Below, one piece after another: positions 27,084-36,120 of a stretch of 47,420 nucleotides of DNA. The stretch's first letter is position 1. Every line of letters begins with the position of its first letter. The stretch covers positions 1-47,420 of the forward strand of contig NZ_JAVRHO010000026.1 in NCBI RefSeq assembly GCF_031846515.1, in the 5' to 3' direction. The notes below the pieces were generated by a model. It was not told the origin of the DNA. It worked only from the letters and a program-made list of their open reading frames with translations, and did not search any database. Position numbers and translations under genes: made by a program. The DNA comes from Autumnicola lenta (GTDB lineage Bacteria; Bacteroidota; Bacteroidia; Flavobacteriales; Flavobacteriaceae).

Positions 27084-29180
27084 ATGGAGAAGACATTTCA
27101 ACACGTAAATTATCTTTGGGATAAGAAAAAAGCCGCCGATTTGGGCGATGACCAGGTTGCTTTATTCCTGTACCGTTCTAATATACTAGGCGCCGATCTA
27201 AGGATTACCAATTATGGCGGCGGCAATACAAGTTGTAAAACCATAGAGAAGGATCCGCTTACAAACGAGGATGTTGAAGTGATGTGGGTAAAAGGCTCTG
27301 GAGGGGATATTGGAACCCTGGACAGAGATGGTATTGCCGGGTTATATACAGAAAGACTCAGAAACTTAAAAAATGTTTATGGAGGTCTTGAAGATGAAGA
27401 CAGAATGGTGGGGCTTTTTAACCACTGTATTTACGACTTGAACAGTAAAGCTCCTTCTATAGATACTCCTTTGCATGGTTTGCTTCCGTTTAAACACATA
27501 GATCATTTACACCCCGATGCCTTAATCGCTGTTGCAGCAGCAAAGGATAGTGAAAAAATAACCAGGGAAATTTGGGGAGACAGTATGGGCTGGGTACCAT
27601 GGCAAAGGCCTGGTTTTGATCTTGGCCTTCAACTTGAGAAATGCCTGGCAGATAATCCCGGGATAAGAGGGATCGTGTTGGGAAGCCACGGACTTTTTAC
27701 ATGGGGGGAAACGTCCTACGATTGTTATATGAACAGCCTGGAAGTTATCGAGACAGCTTCAGAATATATAGAACACAAGATTAAAGAAAAAGGTGATGTT
27801 TTTGGTGGGCAGAAGATAAAAAGTCTCCCTTCCGAAGAAAGAAAAGAAAAGGCCGCAAAGTTAATGCCCTTGTTACGCGGATTGGCTTCTTCGGAAAATA
27901 AAATGATTGGTCATTTTACAGATAGTGATACTGTATTGCAGTATATAAACAGTCATGATCTTGAAAGGCTTGCTCCTATGGGAACCTCATGTCCAGATCA
28001 TTTTCTACGGACGAAAATTAAACCTCTTATTCTAAATTTAGACGCTTCTGAGGATATAGATGATACAGAAGAGGTATTAAAAAAGTTAGAGCCTTCTTTT
28101 GCCCAATATCGTCAAGATTACAAAGAATACTATGAAAAGTGCAAGCACAATAACAGCCCGGCGGTGAGAGATCCTAATCCCGTTATTATAATTTATCCGG
28201 GAGTTGGAATGTTCAGTTTTGCAAAGAATAAACAGACAACCAGGGTGGCAAGTGAATTTTATATAAATGCCATTAATGTGATGCGTGGTGCTGAAGCCAT
28301 TTCTGAATATACATCATTGCCAAGGCAAGAGGCATTTGATATAGAATACTGGCTTCTGGAAGAAGCAAAATTAAAACGAATGCCTGCAGAGAAGCCGCTT
28401 TCCAGAAGAGTTGCCATTGTAACCGGTGCAGCGGGAGGAATAGGGAAAGCAATTGCCGATAAGCTTGTAAAAGAAGGTGCAAATGTTGTGCTCACAGACG
28501 TAACAGAAGAGGCGTTACAAAAAGCTGTAAAGACCTATAAAAAAGATCAGGTAAGCGCTGCAGTTTGTGACGTGACAATAGAGGATTCTATTGAAAAGGC
28601 CTATCAGCAGGCTTGTTTAGCCTTTGGAGGAATTGATATTATCGTCCATTCTGCAGGACTTGCCATTTCAAAATCACTTGAAGATACTACACTTAAAGAC
28701 TGGGATATACTTCAGGATGTGCTGGTAAAAGGCCAGTTCATGATGGCTCAAAAAGGTGTGGAAATTATGAAGAAACAGGGGTTGGGCGGTGATATTATTA
28801 GTATTGCCAGCAAAAACGGACTGGTTTCAGGCCCAAACAATGTAGGCTATGGTACAGCAAAAGCTGCACAACAACATATGTCCCGCCTGCTCGCTGCAGA
28901 ATTGGGTGGTAACCATATTAGGGTAAATACAGTAAATCCAGATGGGGTAATTGTAGGCAGTAAAATTTGGGAAGGAGAATGGGCCGAAGGTCGTGCCAAA
29001 GCATATGGGGTGGCAGTAGAAGACCTGCCCAGGTACTACGCAAACAGGAATTTACTACAGGAAATTATTTTTCCGGAAGATATTGCCAACGGTGTTTTTG
29101 CCTTTGTAGGTGTATTGGACAAAAGTACGGGTAACACTATAAATGTAGATGGAGGGATGGCGAACGCCTTTGTTAGGTAA
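27084..29180 (+). CDS. rhaEW: Bifunctional L-rhamnulose-1-phosphate aldolase / L-lactaldehyde dehydrogenase
   Basis: Cytosolic fusion enzyme that splits L-rhamnulose-1-phosphate into DHAP and L-lactaldehyde and oxidises the latter to L-lactate with NAD. The N-terminal part (about residues 1-410) is a class II aldolase: RITNYGGGNTSCK, zinc-binding HIDHLHPDALIAVAAA and GIVLGSHGLFTWGE. The C-terminal part (about 435-698) is a short-chain dehydrogenase: VAIVTGAAGGIGKAIADKLV and active-site YGTAKAAQQH, ending in DGGMANAFVR. The 698-residue length is normal for this fusion. It heads an operon with isomerase, kinase and lutABC; the lut genes take the lactate onward. RhaEW is the name used for this fusion in comparative work on rhamnose pathways; it is also annotated as rhaD. 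Confidence 0.93.
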   Translation: MEKTFQHVNYLWDKKKAADLGDDQVALFLYRSNILGADLRITNYGGGNTSCKTIEKDPLTNEDVEVMWVKGSGGDIGTLDRDGIAGLYTERLRNLKNVYGGLEDEDRMVGLFNHCIYDLNSKAPSIDTPLHGLLPFKHIDHLHPDALIAVAAAKDSEKITREIWGDSMGWVPWQRPGFDLGLQLEKCLADNPGIRGIVLGSHGLFTWGETSYDCYMNSLEVIETASEYIEHKIKEKGDVFGGQKIKSLPSEERKEKAAKLMPLLRGLASSENKMIGHFTDSDTVLQYINSHDLERLAPMGTSCPDHFLRTKIKPLILNLDASEDIDDTEEVLKKLEPSFAQYRQDYKEYYEKCKHNNSPAVRDPNPVIIIYPGVGMFSFAKNKQTTRVASEFYINAINVMRGAEAISEYTSLPRQEAFDIEYWLLEEAKLKRMPAEKPLSRRVAIVTGAAGGIGKAIADKLVKEGANVVLTDVTEEALQKAVKTYKKDQVSAAVCDVTIEDSIEKAYQQACLAFGGIDIIVHSAGLAISKSLEDTTLKDWDILQDVLVKGQFMMAQKGVEIMKKQGLGGDIISIASKNGLVSGPNNVGYGTAKAAQQHMSRLLAAELGGNHIRVNTVNPDGVIVGSKIWEGEWAEGRAKAYGVAVEDLPRYYANRNLLQEIIFPEDIANGVFAFVGVLDKSTGNTINVDGGMANAFVR

Positions 29181-29213
29181 GATTAAATAGTTGTTTGTTA
29201 GTTAATCCAGATA

Positions 29214-29259
29214 TGGCCTCACGGGTTTTGATTATAATGATCGGGACAGTGAGGCTCTA
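29214..29259 (+). other. Inverted repeat between the aldolase and isomerase genes
   Basis: Arms GCCTCAC (29216-29222) and GTGAGGC (29249-29255) are separated by 26 nt and followed by TCTATTTT, in the 103-nt gap between the first two genes of the rhamnose operon. It could be a weak terminator/attenuator or an mRNA-processing stem. The loop is long and the T-run interrupted, so the call is tentative. Confidence 0.35.
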
Positions 29260-29283
29260 TTTTAACCTAAAGTTAATCAGGTA

Positions 29284-30564
29284 ATGAGAATAAACATTGA
29301 TCACATATCGGCATTTAATAAAGAACAGGAAGATTCTTATATCGATGAACTGGATCTTTTAAAGAATAGATTTTCAAAAAAAGGAATTTCAATTGATAAA
29401 ATAATACAAAAAGTTGCTGATTTTCAGGTGGCAATTCCCAGTTGGGCATTGGGAGCGGGCGGGACCCGTTTTGGAAGGTTCTCCTATGGGGGGGAACCTG
29501 CTTCTTTAGAACAAAAACTGGACGATATTGGTGTTTTACAGGCCCTCACTAAATCGGCAGGAGCAGTTTCCTTACATATCCCGTGGGACATTCCCGATGA
29601 TGTAAAAGCTATAAAAGAAGTGGCTCAAAGCCACGGAATTGCTTTTGATGCAATGAATAGTAACACCTTTCAGGATCAGCCTGATGCCAAAGAAACTTAT
29701 AAATTCGGCTCACTCAGCAATACCGATCCTGCTGCGAGGGAATATGCTATTCAGCACAATAAAGATGTTATTAAAATAGGTAAAGAACTTGGATCTAAAA
29801 GTTTAACCGTCTGGTTGGCAGATGGTGCTAATTTTCCTGGTCAGAATAACTTCCAAAGAGCTTTAAATAACACCGAAGATAGTCTTAAGAGCATTTACAA
29901 AGTTATGCCTGAAGACTGGAAATTATTTATTGAATATAAACCTTACGAGCCCAACTTTTACAGCACGGTTATTCAGGATTGGGGTACATCTTTTATGCTG
30001 GCCAATGCCTGCGGAGAAAGAGCTTATACGCTCGTGGATTTGGGCCACCATTTACCAAACACTAATATTGAACAGATTGTAGCCACTTTAATGTTGAAGG
30101 GAAAATTGGGAGGTTTTCATTTTAATGACAGTAAATATGGGGATGACGATGTAACTGTAGGTTCTATTAAGCCTTACGCTTTGTTTCTAATTTTTAACGA
30201 GCTAGTGTATGGAATGAAAAATAATCCGCAAAACCCGGGTTTATCCTGGATGATCGATGCCAGTCATAATACCAAAGATCCTTTGGAAGATTTACTTCAG
30301 TCTTTAGAAGCTATTTTAATTGCCTATATCCAGGCACTTCTGGTTGATCAAAAGGCTTTATCAATTGCACAACAGGAGCATGATGTGGTAAGATGCCAGG
30401 AAATTTTACAGGATGCTTACCGAAACGATGTTCGTCCTATCTTGAAAGCTGCTCGGGAGAAATCGGGAGCAGCTGTTAATCCACTACAAGCCTACAGGGA
30501 ACTGGGAGTCCGGAAAGAATTAATTAAAGAAAGAGGAACAAAAACAATGGCCACAGGTTTGTAA
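29284..30564 (+). CDS. rhaI: L-rhamnose isomerase (rhizobial/Pseudomonas type)
   Basis: Converts L-rhamnose to L-rhamnulose, first step of the phosphorylative pathway. At 426 residues it matches the RhaI class, a xylose-isomerase-like TIM barrel, rather than the E. coli RhaA type. Metal-site candidates are Glu in FIEYKPYEPNFY, Asp/His in LVDLGHHLPNTN, the histidine in GGFHFNDSKYGDDDVTVGS, and the Asp of WMIDASHN. The early motif FQVAIPSWALGAGGTRFGRF is characteristic. It starts 10 nt before the kinase and 103 nt after the aldolase gene. No rhamnose mutarotase gene (rhaM) is visible nearby. Confidence 0.93.
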   Translation: MRINIDHISAFNKEQEDSYIDELDLLKNRFSKKGISIDKIIQKVADFQVAIPSWALGAGGTRFGRFSYGGEPASLEQKLDDIGVLQALTKSAGAVSLHIPWDIPDDVKAIKEVAQSHGIAFDAMNSNTFQDQPDAKETYKFGSLSNTDPAAREYAIQHNKDVIKIGKELGSKSLTVWLADGANFPGQNNFQRALNNTEDSLKSIYKVMPEDWKLFIEYKPYEPNFYSTVIQDWGTSFMLANACGERAYTLVDLGHHLPNTNIEQIVATLMLKGKLGGFHFNDSKYGDDDVTVGSIKPYALFLIFNELVYGMKNNPQNPGLSWMIDASHNTKDPLEDLLQSLEAILIAYIQALLVDQKALSIAQQEHDVVRCQEILQDAYRNDVRPILKAAREKSGAAVNPLQAYRELGVRKELIKERGTKTMATGL

Positions 30565-30574
30565 AATTTTTAGA

Positions 30575-31960
30575 ATGACCAAAGTAAAAGTTACAGCCGT
30601 TTTTGATATTGGTAAAACCAATAAGAAATTCTTCCTGTTTGACAAGAATTATAAGGAGGTCTTCAGAGAATATACACGCCTGCCGGAAACCGAAGATGAA
30701 GATGGTTATCCTTCAGAAAATATAGTAGAACTGCAAAAATGGATTAAAACTACTTTTGATGCCATCCTTAAGAGAGAAGAATTTGAAGTAAAGGCAGTCA
30801 ATTTTTCTTCCTACGGTGCGAGTTTTGTTCATTTAGATCACAACGGGGAAGTGCTTACCCCTTTATATAATTACACGAAATCGATTGAAGAATCTGTTTC
30901 TAATGAATTCTACAAAAAGTATGGTGGAGAACTCAAAATAGCAACTGAAACTGCTTCTCCGCAATCGGGAATGCTTAATTCGGGAATGCAGCTCTATTGG
31001 CTAAAGAAGAAGCGACCGGAGATATTTAAGCAAATCAGGTATAGTCTTCATCTTCCGCAGTATTTATCCTACTTGTTTACAGGAATTCCTGTAAGTGATT
31101 ACACAAGTGTTGGTTGCCACACCAATTTATGGAATTATGAGAAGGAAGATTACCATGATTGGGTTTATCGGGAAGGCATAGACAAAATCCTGGCTACCAT
31201 AGTACCAACTTCAGCAAGTATTAACACTTCTTACAAAGGAAAAAAATTAAAGATAGGCGTAGGGATTCATGACAGCTCATCGGCTTTGCTGCCTTATATC
31301 CTGAGTAAAAAGAAGCCGTTTTTACTGCTGTCCACAGGAACATGGAGCATTGCCTTAAATCCTTTTAATTCTGAAAAGCTTTCCAGAGAAGATGTTCGGA
31401 ACAACTGCCTCAATTACTTAAGGGTAGACGGAAAAAGAGTAAAAGCTTCCCGCTTTTTTATGGGAAATGAATACCGTGTCCAGGTTGAAATCCTTAGTAA
31501 ATATTATGGAAAGGAATATGGTTATCACCGCACTGTGAAGTTTGACCAGGAGCTATATCTGAAACTGGTGCAGAAACCTTCTATATATTTTAAATTTGAA
31601 GGTATTTCTCTTAAAAGAAAGCAACTTCATAAAACAGATTTGGAACCTTTTAAAACTTTTGAAGAAGCATACCATCAGTTAATGATAGAACTTATGGAGC
31701 TTCAAATCCAGACAATCACTAAAGCGATTGGCAATTCAGATATTAACAGGATTTATATTGATGGAGGGTTTACAGATAATGATGTTTTTATGAAATTAAT
31801 GTCGCATCACTTCAGTAAATTTAAAATTCTTTCGACGCAGTCTCCATTGGGTTCTGCCTTAGGTGCAGCTATGGTAATATCTAATAAAAAGGTTACGTCC
31901 AAATTTCTAAAAGAGAATTACAGAATGAAAAAGCTTATGCCGTTTTTTCTGAAATTTTAA
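30575..31960 (+). CDS. rhaB: L-rhamnulokinase, FGGY family
   Basis: ATP-dependent kinase phosphorylating L-rhamnulose at O1, 461 residues. The phosphate-1 motif is VFDIGKTNKKFFLFD (about residues 9-23) and the second ATPase motif LLSTGTWSIALNPF is mid-protein. IYIDGGFTDNDVFMKLMSHHF and PLGSALGAAMV near the end match FGGY adenosine-binding parts. The sugar-contact segment VGCHTNLWNYEKEDYHDWV resembles rhamnulokinases of the Bacteroidota. Context between isomerase and lut genes makes the substrate assignment strong. Confidence 0.9.
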   Translation: MTKVKVTAVFDIGKTNKKFFLFDKNYKEVFREYTRLPETEDEDGYPSENIVELQKWIKTTFDAILKREEFEVKAVNFSSYGASFVHLDHNGEVLTPLYNYTKSIEESVSNEFYKKYGGELKIATETASPQSGMLNSGMQLYWLKKKRPEIFKQIRYSLHLPQYLSYLFTGIPVSDYTSVGCHTNLWNYEKEDYHDWVYREGIDKILATIVPTSASINTSYKGKKLKIGVGIHDSSSALLPYILSKKKPFLLLSTGTWSIALNPFNSEKLSREDVRNNCLNYLRVDGKRVKASRFFMGNEYRVQVEILSKYYGKEYGYHRTVKFDQELYLKLVQKPSIYFKFEGISLKRKQLHKTDLEPFKTFEEAYHQLMIELMELQIQTITKAIGNSDINRIYIDGGFTDNDVFMKLMSHHFSKFKILSTQSPLGSALGAAMVISNKKVTSKFLKENYRMKKLMPFFLKF

Positions 31961-31977
31961 ATACAAGCAAATAACTA

Positions 31978-32718
31978 ATGAAAGTAGGACTTTTTGTTCC
32001 CTGTTATATAGATCAATTCTTTCCTGAAGTTGGTATTGCAACACTTCAGTTGCTGGAAAAGCATAATTGTGAAGTTATTTTTCCCAATCAGCAGACTTGC
32101 TGTGGGCAACCTATGGCAAATAGCGGGATGGAACAAGAGGGAAAAAAGATTTATCATGATTTAGCCTACCTTTTTTTCAGCTGCGAATATATAGTAGCTC
32201 CCTCCCCAAGTTGTGTGCATCACATAAGATCACATTATGATATTGTTGAGCAAACAGAAGAAATTAAACATCTGCGGAAACAGACGTTCGATATTGTTGA
32301 ATTTCTGGTCGACGTCTTGAAAATCGATCATCTGGAAGCGAGTTTTCCGCACAGGGTCGGCCTGCACCAAAGCTGTCATGGCCTGCGAGGAATGCACCTG
32401 GGAAAACCTTCAGAATTAATGAGCAATATTCCTTCAAAATGGGACAAAGTTCTAAAAATGGTGAACGGTATCGATTTGGCTATGCTTAACCGGGCAGATG
32501 AGTGCTGTGGCTTTGGAGGAACCTTTGCCGTTGCAGAAGAAGCCGTTTCAGTAAAAATGGGAAAAGATCGCCTGGCAGATCATAATCAAAATAATGTAGA
32601 AGTCCTCACCTCCGGAGACATGTCATGCCTTATGCATTTACAGGGAATAGCTAAAAGACAAAAATCCGGACCCAAAATCGTTCATATCGCCAATATTTTA
32701 AACGGAGATCAATTATGA
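31978..32718 (+). CDS. lutA: L-lactate oxidation complex subunit LutA (CCG-domain protein)
   Basis: 246-residue iron-sulfur oxidoreductase-like subunit of the LutABC complex, which oxidises L-lactate to pyruvate. It has two CCG-type cysteine domains: the first ends QQTCCGQPMANSGM (about residues 40-53) with SPSCVHHIRSHY, the second LHQSCHGLRGMHLG with DECCGFGGTFAV. It overlaps lutB by 4 nt (ATGA), implying translational coupling. Its place inside the rhamnose operon fits disposal of the lactate made from L-lactaldehyde. Confidence 0.93.
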   Translation: MKVGLFVPCYIDQFFPEVGIATLQLLEKHNCEVIFPNQQTCCGQPMANSGMEQEGKKIYHDLAYLFFSCEYIVAPSPSCVHHIRSHYDIVEQTEEIKHLRKQTFDIVEFLVDVLKIDHLEASFPHRVGLHQSCHGLRGMHLGKPSELMSNIPSKWDKVLKMVNGIDLAMLNRADECCGFGGTFAVAEEAVSVKMGKDRLADHNQNNVEVLTSGDMSCLMHLQGIAKRQKSGPKIVHIANILNGDQL

Positions 32719-34082
32719 GTCAACACTCTAAAAGAGCAGATAATTTCATTAAGGATGAAGCTCGTACAGATTGGCACGATAAGGCCTTATGGCATGTACG
32801 GGAAAAGCGGGATGCCAGTGCAGAACAGCTTCCTGAATGGGAATTGTTGCGTGAGACTGCTTCACAAATTAAGGATAATGTCCTGAGTAATCTGGATAAT
32901 TATCTTGTACAATTTGAAACTGAAGCAAAGAAAAACGGAGTTATTGTGCATTGGGCTGAAGATGCAGCAGATCACAACAGGATTATTGGTGAAATCCTGG
33001 AAAAGCACAACGCGAGGAAGATCGTAAAAAGCAAATCCATGCTTACCGAAGAATGTAAGCTAAACGATTTTCTGGAAGAAAGGGACATCGAAATTATTGA
33101 TACAGATCTTGGTGAGCGTATAATACAGCTGCGAAAAGAACCACCTAGCCATGTGGTGCTACCTGCTATTCACATAAAAAAGGAAGAAGTAGGTGAACTT
33201 TTTCATCAAAAGTTGGGCACCGAAAAAGACAATTCTGATCCTACATATTTAACCAAGGCTGCTCGCACCCATCTGCGGAACAAGTTTTTTGAAGCCGATG
33301 CAGCCATAACCGGAGTCAACTTCGGAATAGCAGAAACAGGCGGAGTGGTAATATGCACAAATGAAGGAAATGCAGACATGGGCTGTCATTCCGCCCCGGT
33401 GCAAATTCATTGTATGGGTATAGAAAAGCTGCTTCCAAAGGCGGAACATCTGGGCGTTTTCATCCGGTTGCTTGCAAGAAGTGCTACCGGACAGCCCAGC
33501 ACCATTTACACTTCCCACTACCACCAACCCAGACCCGGTGCAGAAATGCATGTGGTTATCGTGGATAACGGCAGGAGCACGCATTTGGGAAAAGAAGATT
33601 TCAGAAACAGTTTAAAATGCATCCGTTGTGGTGCGTGTATGAACACTTGTCCTATTTACCGGAGAAGTGGGGGGCACAGTTATCATTCTACAATTCCGGG
33701 TCCAATAGGAGCTATTTTATCACCAAACAAGAACCTTAAAGAGTATAGCGATTTACCTTTTGCATCCACTTTGTGCGGTTCCTGTAGTAACGTTTGTCCG
33801 GTAAAGATTGATATCCATGAGCAGCTGTATAAATGGCGACAGGAAATTTATAAAAATAATGAACTTCCAAAATCGAAAACCATTCCGCTGAAAATTACTA
33901 CGAAGGTATTCGAGAATCCTTCAGTATATAATTCTTTGGGGAAAATTGCCCGGGGTTCACTGCGTAATTTACCAGGTTTTATGATTTATAATAATTTCAA
34001 TGCATGGGGAAAACAGCGCGATTTACCCGATGCTCCAAAAGAAGGATTTAAGCAATGGTATAAAAAGAACAGGAATGAGTAA
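32715..34082 (+). CDS. lutB: L-lactate oxidation complex subunit LutB (LUD domain, two 4Fe-4S clusters)
   Basis: 455-residue subunit combining an N-terminal LUD domain (GVNFGIAETGGVVICTNEGN, HCMGIEKLLP) with a ferredoxin-like domain: CIRCGACMNTCPIYRRSGGH and CGSCSNVCPVKIDIHEQL provide eight cysteines for two 4Fe-4S clusters. The C-terminal tail (IYNNFNAWGKQRDLP ... FKQWYKKNR) is usual for LutB. The start overlaps the lutA stop by 4 nt and the stop overlaps lutC by 8 nt. Confidence 0.95.
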   Translation: MSQHSKRADNFIKDEARTDWHDKALWHVREKRDASAEQLPEWELLRETASQIKDNVLSNLDNYLVQFETEAKKNGVIVHWAEDAADHNRIIGEILEKHNARKIVKSKSMLTEECKLNDFLEERDIEIIDTDLGERIIQLRKEPPSHVVLPAIHIKKEEVGELFHQKLGTEKDNSDPTYLTKAARTHLRNKFFEADAAITGVNFGIAETGGVVICTNEGNADMGCHSAPVQIHCMGIEKLLPKAEHLGVFIRLLARSATGQPSTIYTSHYHQPRPGAEMHVVIVDNGRSTHLGKEDFRNSLKCIRCGACMNTCPIYRRSGGHSYHSTIPGPIGAILSPNKNLKEYSDLPFASTLCGSCSNVCPVKIDIHEQLYKWRQEIYKNNELPKSKTIPLKITTKVFENPSVYNSLGKIARGSLRNLPGFMIYNNFNAWGKQRDLPDAPKEGFKQWYKKNRNE

Positions 34083-34656
34083 GTCAGCGATTTTAGAGAA
34101 GATAAAGAAGAATAAACCGGAACTGGTTGCGTTGCCCGATTTATCTGTTTTTCAGCATGATGTGCCGCGGGAAGAACTTATTAAAGACTTTATTTCGGTT
34201 TCCACTGGCAATATGAGCAACGTGGTGAGTATAATAGATTCTGAAGTTCCTCTGCAAACTTACCTGAAGGAGTTTATAAGCAAAAATTTTCCATTGGCAA
34301 CAACTTTTTACGATACATTAAAAATTGAAGCTAATCCTTCTGAAGTAGATTTTACACAAACGCCTGTCGATCTTTTTATTGCTGAAGCAAAACTGGGTGT
34401 GGCAGAGAACGGTGGACTTTGGTTTGATGACAGCATCTTAAAACAACGAATATCGACCTTTGCCTGTGAACATACTTTAATGATCATTAACCATAAAAAT
34501 ATTGTTCCCACAATGCACCAGGCTTATCAAAAAATCAAAATATCCGAAACGGGATATTGTGTATTGATCGCCGGTCCCTCGAAAACCGCAGATATCGAGC
34601 AGTCCCTGGTTGTTGGTGCACAGGGAGCGGTAAGTAATACCACTATAATAATCTAA
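34075..34656 (+). CDS. lutC: L-lactate oxidation complex subunit LutC (LUD domain)
   Basis: 193-residue third subunit of the lactate oxidation complex, a single LUD domain: PVDLFIAEAKLGVAENGGLW, MIINHKNIVPTMHQAY and VLIAGPSKTADIEQSLVVGAQGA, the last a strongly conserved LutC motif. The start at 34075 (MSKSAILEKIKKNKPE) is chosen because it overlaps the lutB stop as expected. A longer in-frame reading from 34000 would only add residues inside lutB. The next gene follows after 4 nt. Confidence 0.92.
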   Translation: MSKSAILEKIKKNKPELVALPDLSVFQHDVPREELIKDFISVSTGNMSNVVSIIDSEVPLQTYLKEFISKNFPLATTFYDTLKIEANPSEVDFTQTPVDLFIAEAKLGVAENGGLWFDDSILKQRISTFACEHTLMIINHKNIVPTMHQAYQKIKISETGYCVLIAGPSKTADIEQSLVVGAQGAVSNTTIII

Positions 34657-34660
34657 AAAG

Positions 34661-36076
34661 ATGAGTTTAGCCCAACAAGAAAAAGAAGTATTGGAAGTTC
34701 AGACCTCCGGAGAATTTGAGAGGGAACCTGTGCCGCAATCCCAGTGGAAAGACTGGAAAAGTTTTCTGGGAATGTACGCGGGCGAGCATGCTGCAGGGAC
34801 AGAGTTTATTATAGGACCACTCTTCCTAACCACCGGGGTTAGTGCTTTTGACCTTATTATAGGATTATTGATCGGAAATTTTTTAGCTGTACTAAGCTGG
34901 CGCTTTTTAACCGCAGAAATAGGAACAAAATTCAGATACACCCTTTATTTCCATCTTGAAAAAATCTGCGGGACCCGTTTGGTGACTATTTATAATTTGG
35001 CCAACGGTGTATTGTTTTGCTTTTTGGCAGGTTCCATGATTACCGTTTCCGCGACGGCCGTAGGGATTCCTTTTAACATGGAAATGCCCCGCCTTACAGA
35101 TACTATGCCTACCAGTTTTACCTGGGTTGTGATTGTATTGTGTATTGGTGCAGTTATATCTTTAATTGCAGCCCGGGGCTATAGTACAGTTGCAAAAGCA
35201 GCCAATTTTATGTCTCCCTTTATTGTACTGGCATTCCTGGTATGTGGAGGAGTGGCCCTTGTACAACTGGATGTAAACAGCTTTTCCGATTTTTGGAATA
35301 TCTGGGGAGAAGGAGGAGACCCTTTTCCCGGACAAATAAAGTACACCTTTTGGCACGTAGTGCTTTGGTCCTGGTTTACCAATGCCGCTATGCATATCGG
35401 GATGTCTGATCTTTCTGTTTTTCGTTATGCCAAAAATGCCAGGGCGGGATGGACTACGGCAGGCGGAATTTATGTAGGACATTATATCGCCTGGATTTCG
35501 GCTGCATTGCTCTATGCGGTTTATCTGAAATCGCCAGAGGCAGCAGTCTTTATAAATAACGGGGAAGCACCACCGGTTGCGCCGGGACCATTAGCCTATA
35601 ATGCTATTGGGTTTTTTGGAATAATAGCAGTAATTCTTGCAGGATGGACAACAGCTAATCCCACAATATATCGGGCGGGACTGGCTTTTCAGGCAATTAT
35701 CCCCAAAACATCTACATTTTGGGTTACTATTATTGCAGGAGGATTAGCTACAATTGCAGGTCTTTTCCCTGCCTTTGCTATGAAACTTTTAGGTTTTGTT
35801 GCCTTTTATGGATTTATTCTCGCTCCTATAGGAGCAATAATAGTGTTTGATTATTACTTTGGGAAGAAAGCAGGAATAACATCTTTTTACGCAGAGAAAA
35901 CCGGTTCCAAATTTAATCAGGCGGTATTTTGGGCGTGGCTTATAAGCTTTGGTGTTTTTTACGTTTTATCCCTCCGGTTTGAGATATTCCTTTCCTTCCT
36001 CACTTTACCTGCATGGATTTTTTGCGGTTGCCTGTTCTTAATCTTCAGCAAACTTCAGAAACGTTCAAGAGAATAA
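34661..36076 (+). CDS. NCS1-like (purine/cytosine permease-type) membrane transporter
   Basis: 471-residue inner-membrane protein with about 12 transmembrane segments, resembling the nucleobase-cation-symport-1 fold (GEHAAGTEFIIGPLFLTTGVSAFDLIIGLLIGN; LIAARGYSTVAKAANFMSPFIVLAFLVCGG; VVLWSWFTNAAMHIGMSDLSVFRYAKNARAG; LAGWTTANPTIYRAGLAFQAI). Classical members carry nucleobases, hydantoins or thiamine precursors. Here the gene follows lutC after 4 nt inside a rhamnose operon, and no RhaT-type or other recognised rhamnose importer is present, so it is a candidate rhamnose or lactate transporter. That role is an inference; nucleobase transport remains the family default. Confidence 0.8.
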   Translation: MSLAQQEKEVLEVQTSGEFEREPVPQSQWKDWKSFLGMYAGEHAAGTEFIIGPLFLTTGVSAFDLIIGLLIGNFLAVLSWRFLTAEIGTKFRYTLYFHLEKICGTRLVTIYNLANGVLFCFLAGSMITVSATAVGIPFNMEMPRLTDTMPTSFTWVVIVLCIGAVISLIAARGYSTVAKAANFMSPFIVLAFLVCGGVALVQLDVNSFSDFWNIWGEGGDPFPGQIKYTFWHVVLWSWFTNAAMHIGMSDLSVFRYAKNARAGWTTAGGIYVGHYIAWISAALLYAVYLKSPEAAVFINNGEAPPVAPGPLAYNAIGFFGIIAVILAGWTTANPTIYRAGLAFQAIIPKTSTFWVTIIAGGLATIAGLFPAFAMKLLGFVAFYGFILAPIGAIIVFDYYFGKKAGITSFYAEKTGSKFNQAVFWAWLISFGVFYVLSLRFEIFLSFLTLPAWIFCGCLFLIFSKLQKRSRE

Positions 36077-36120
36077 AGCGAAACTCCTGAAGCCTAAATA
36101 CTTAATAAAAAATACTATTA

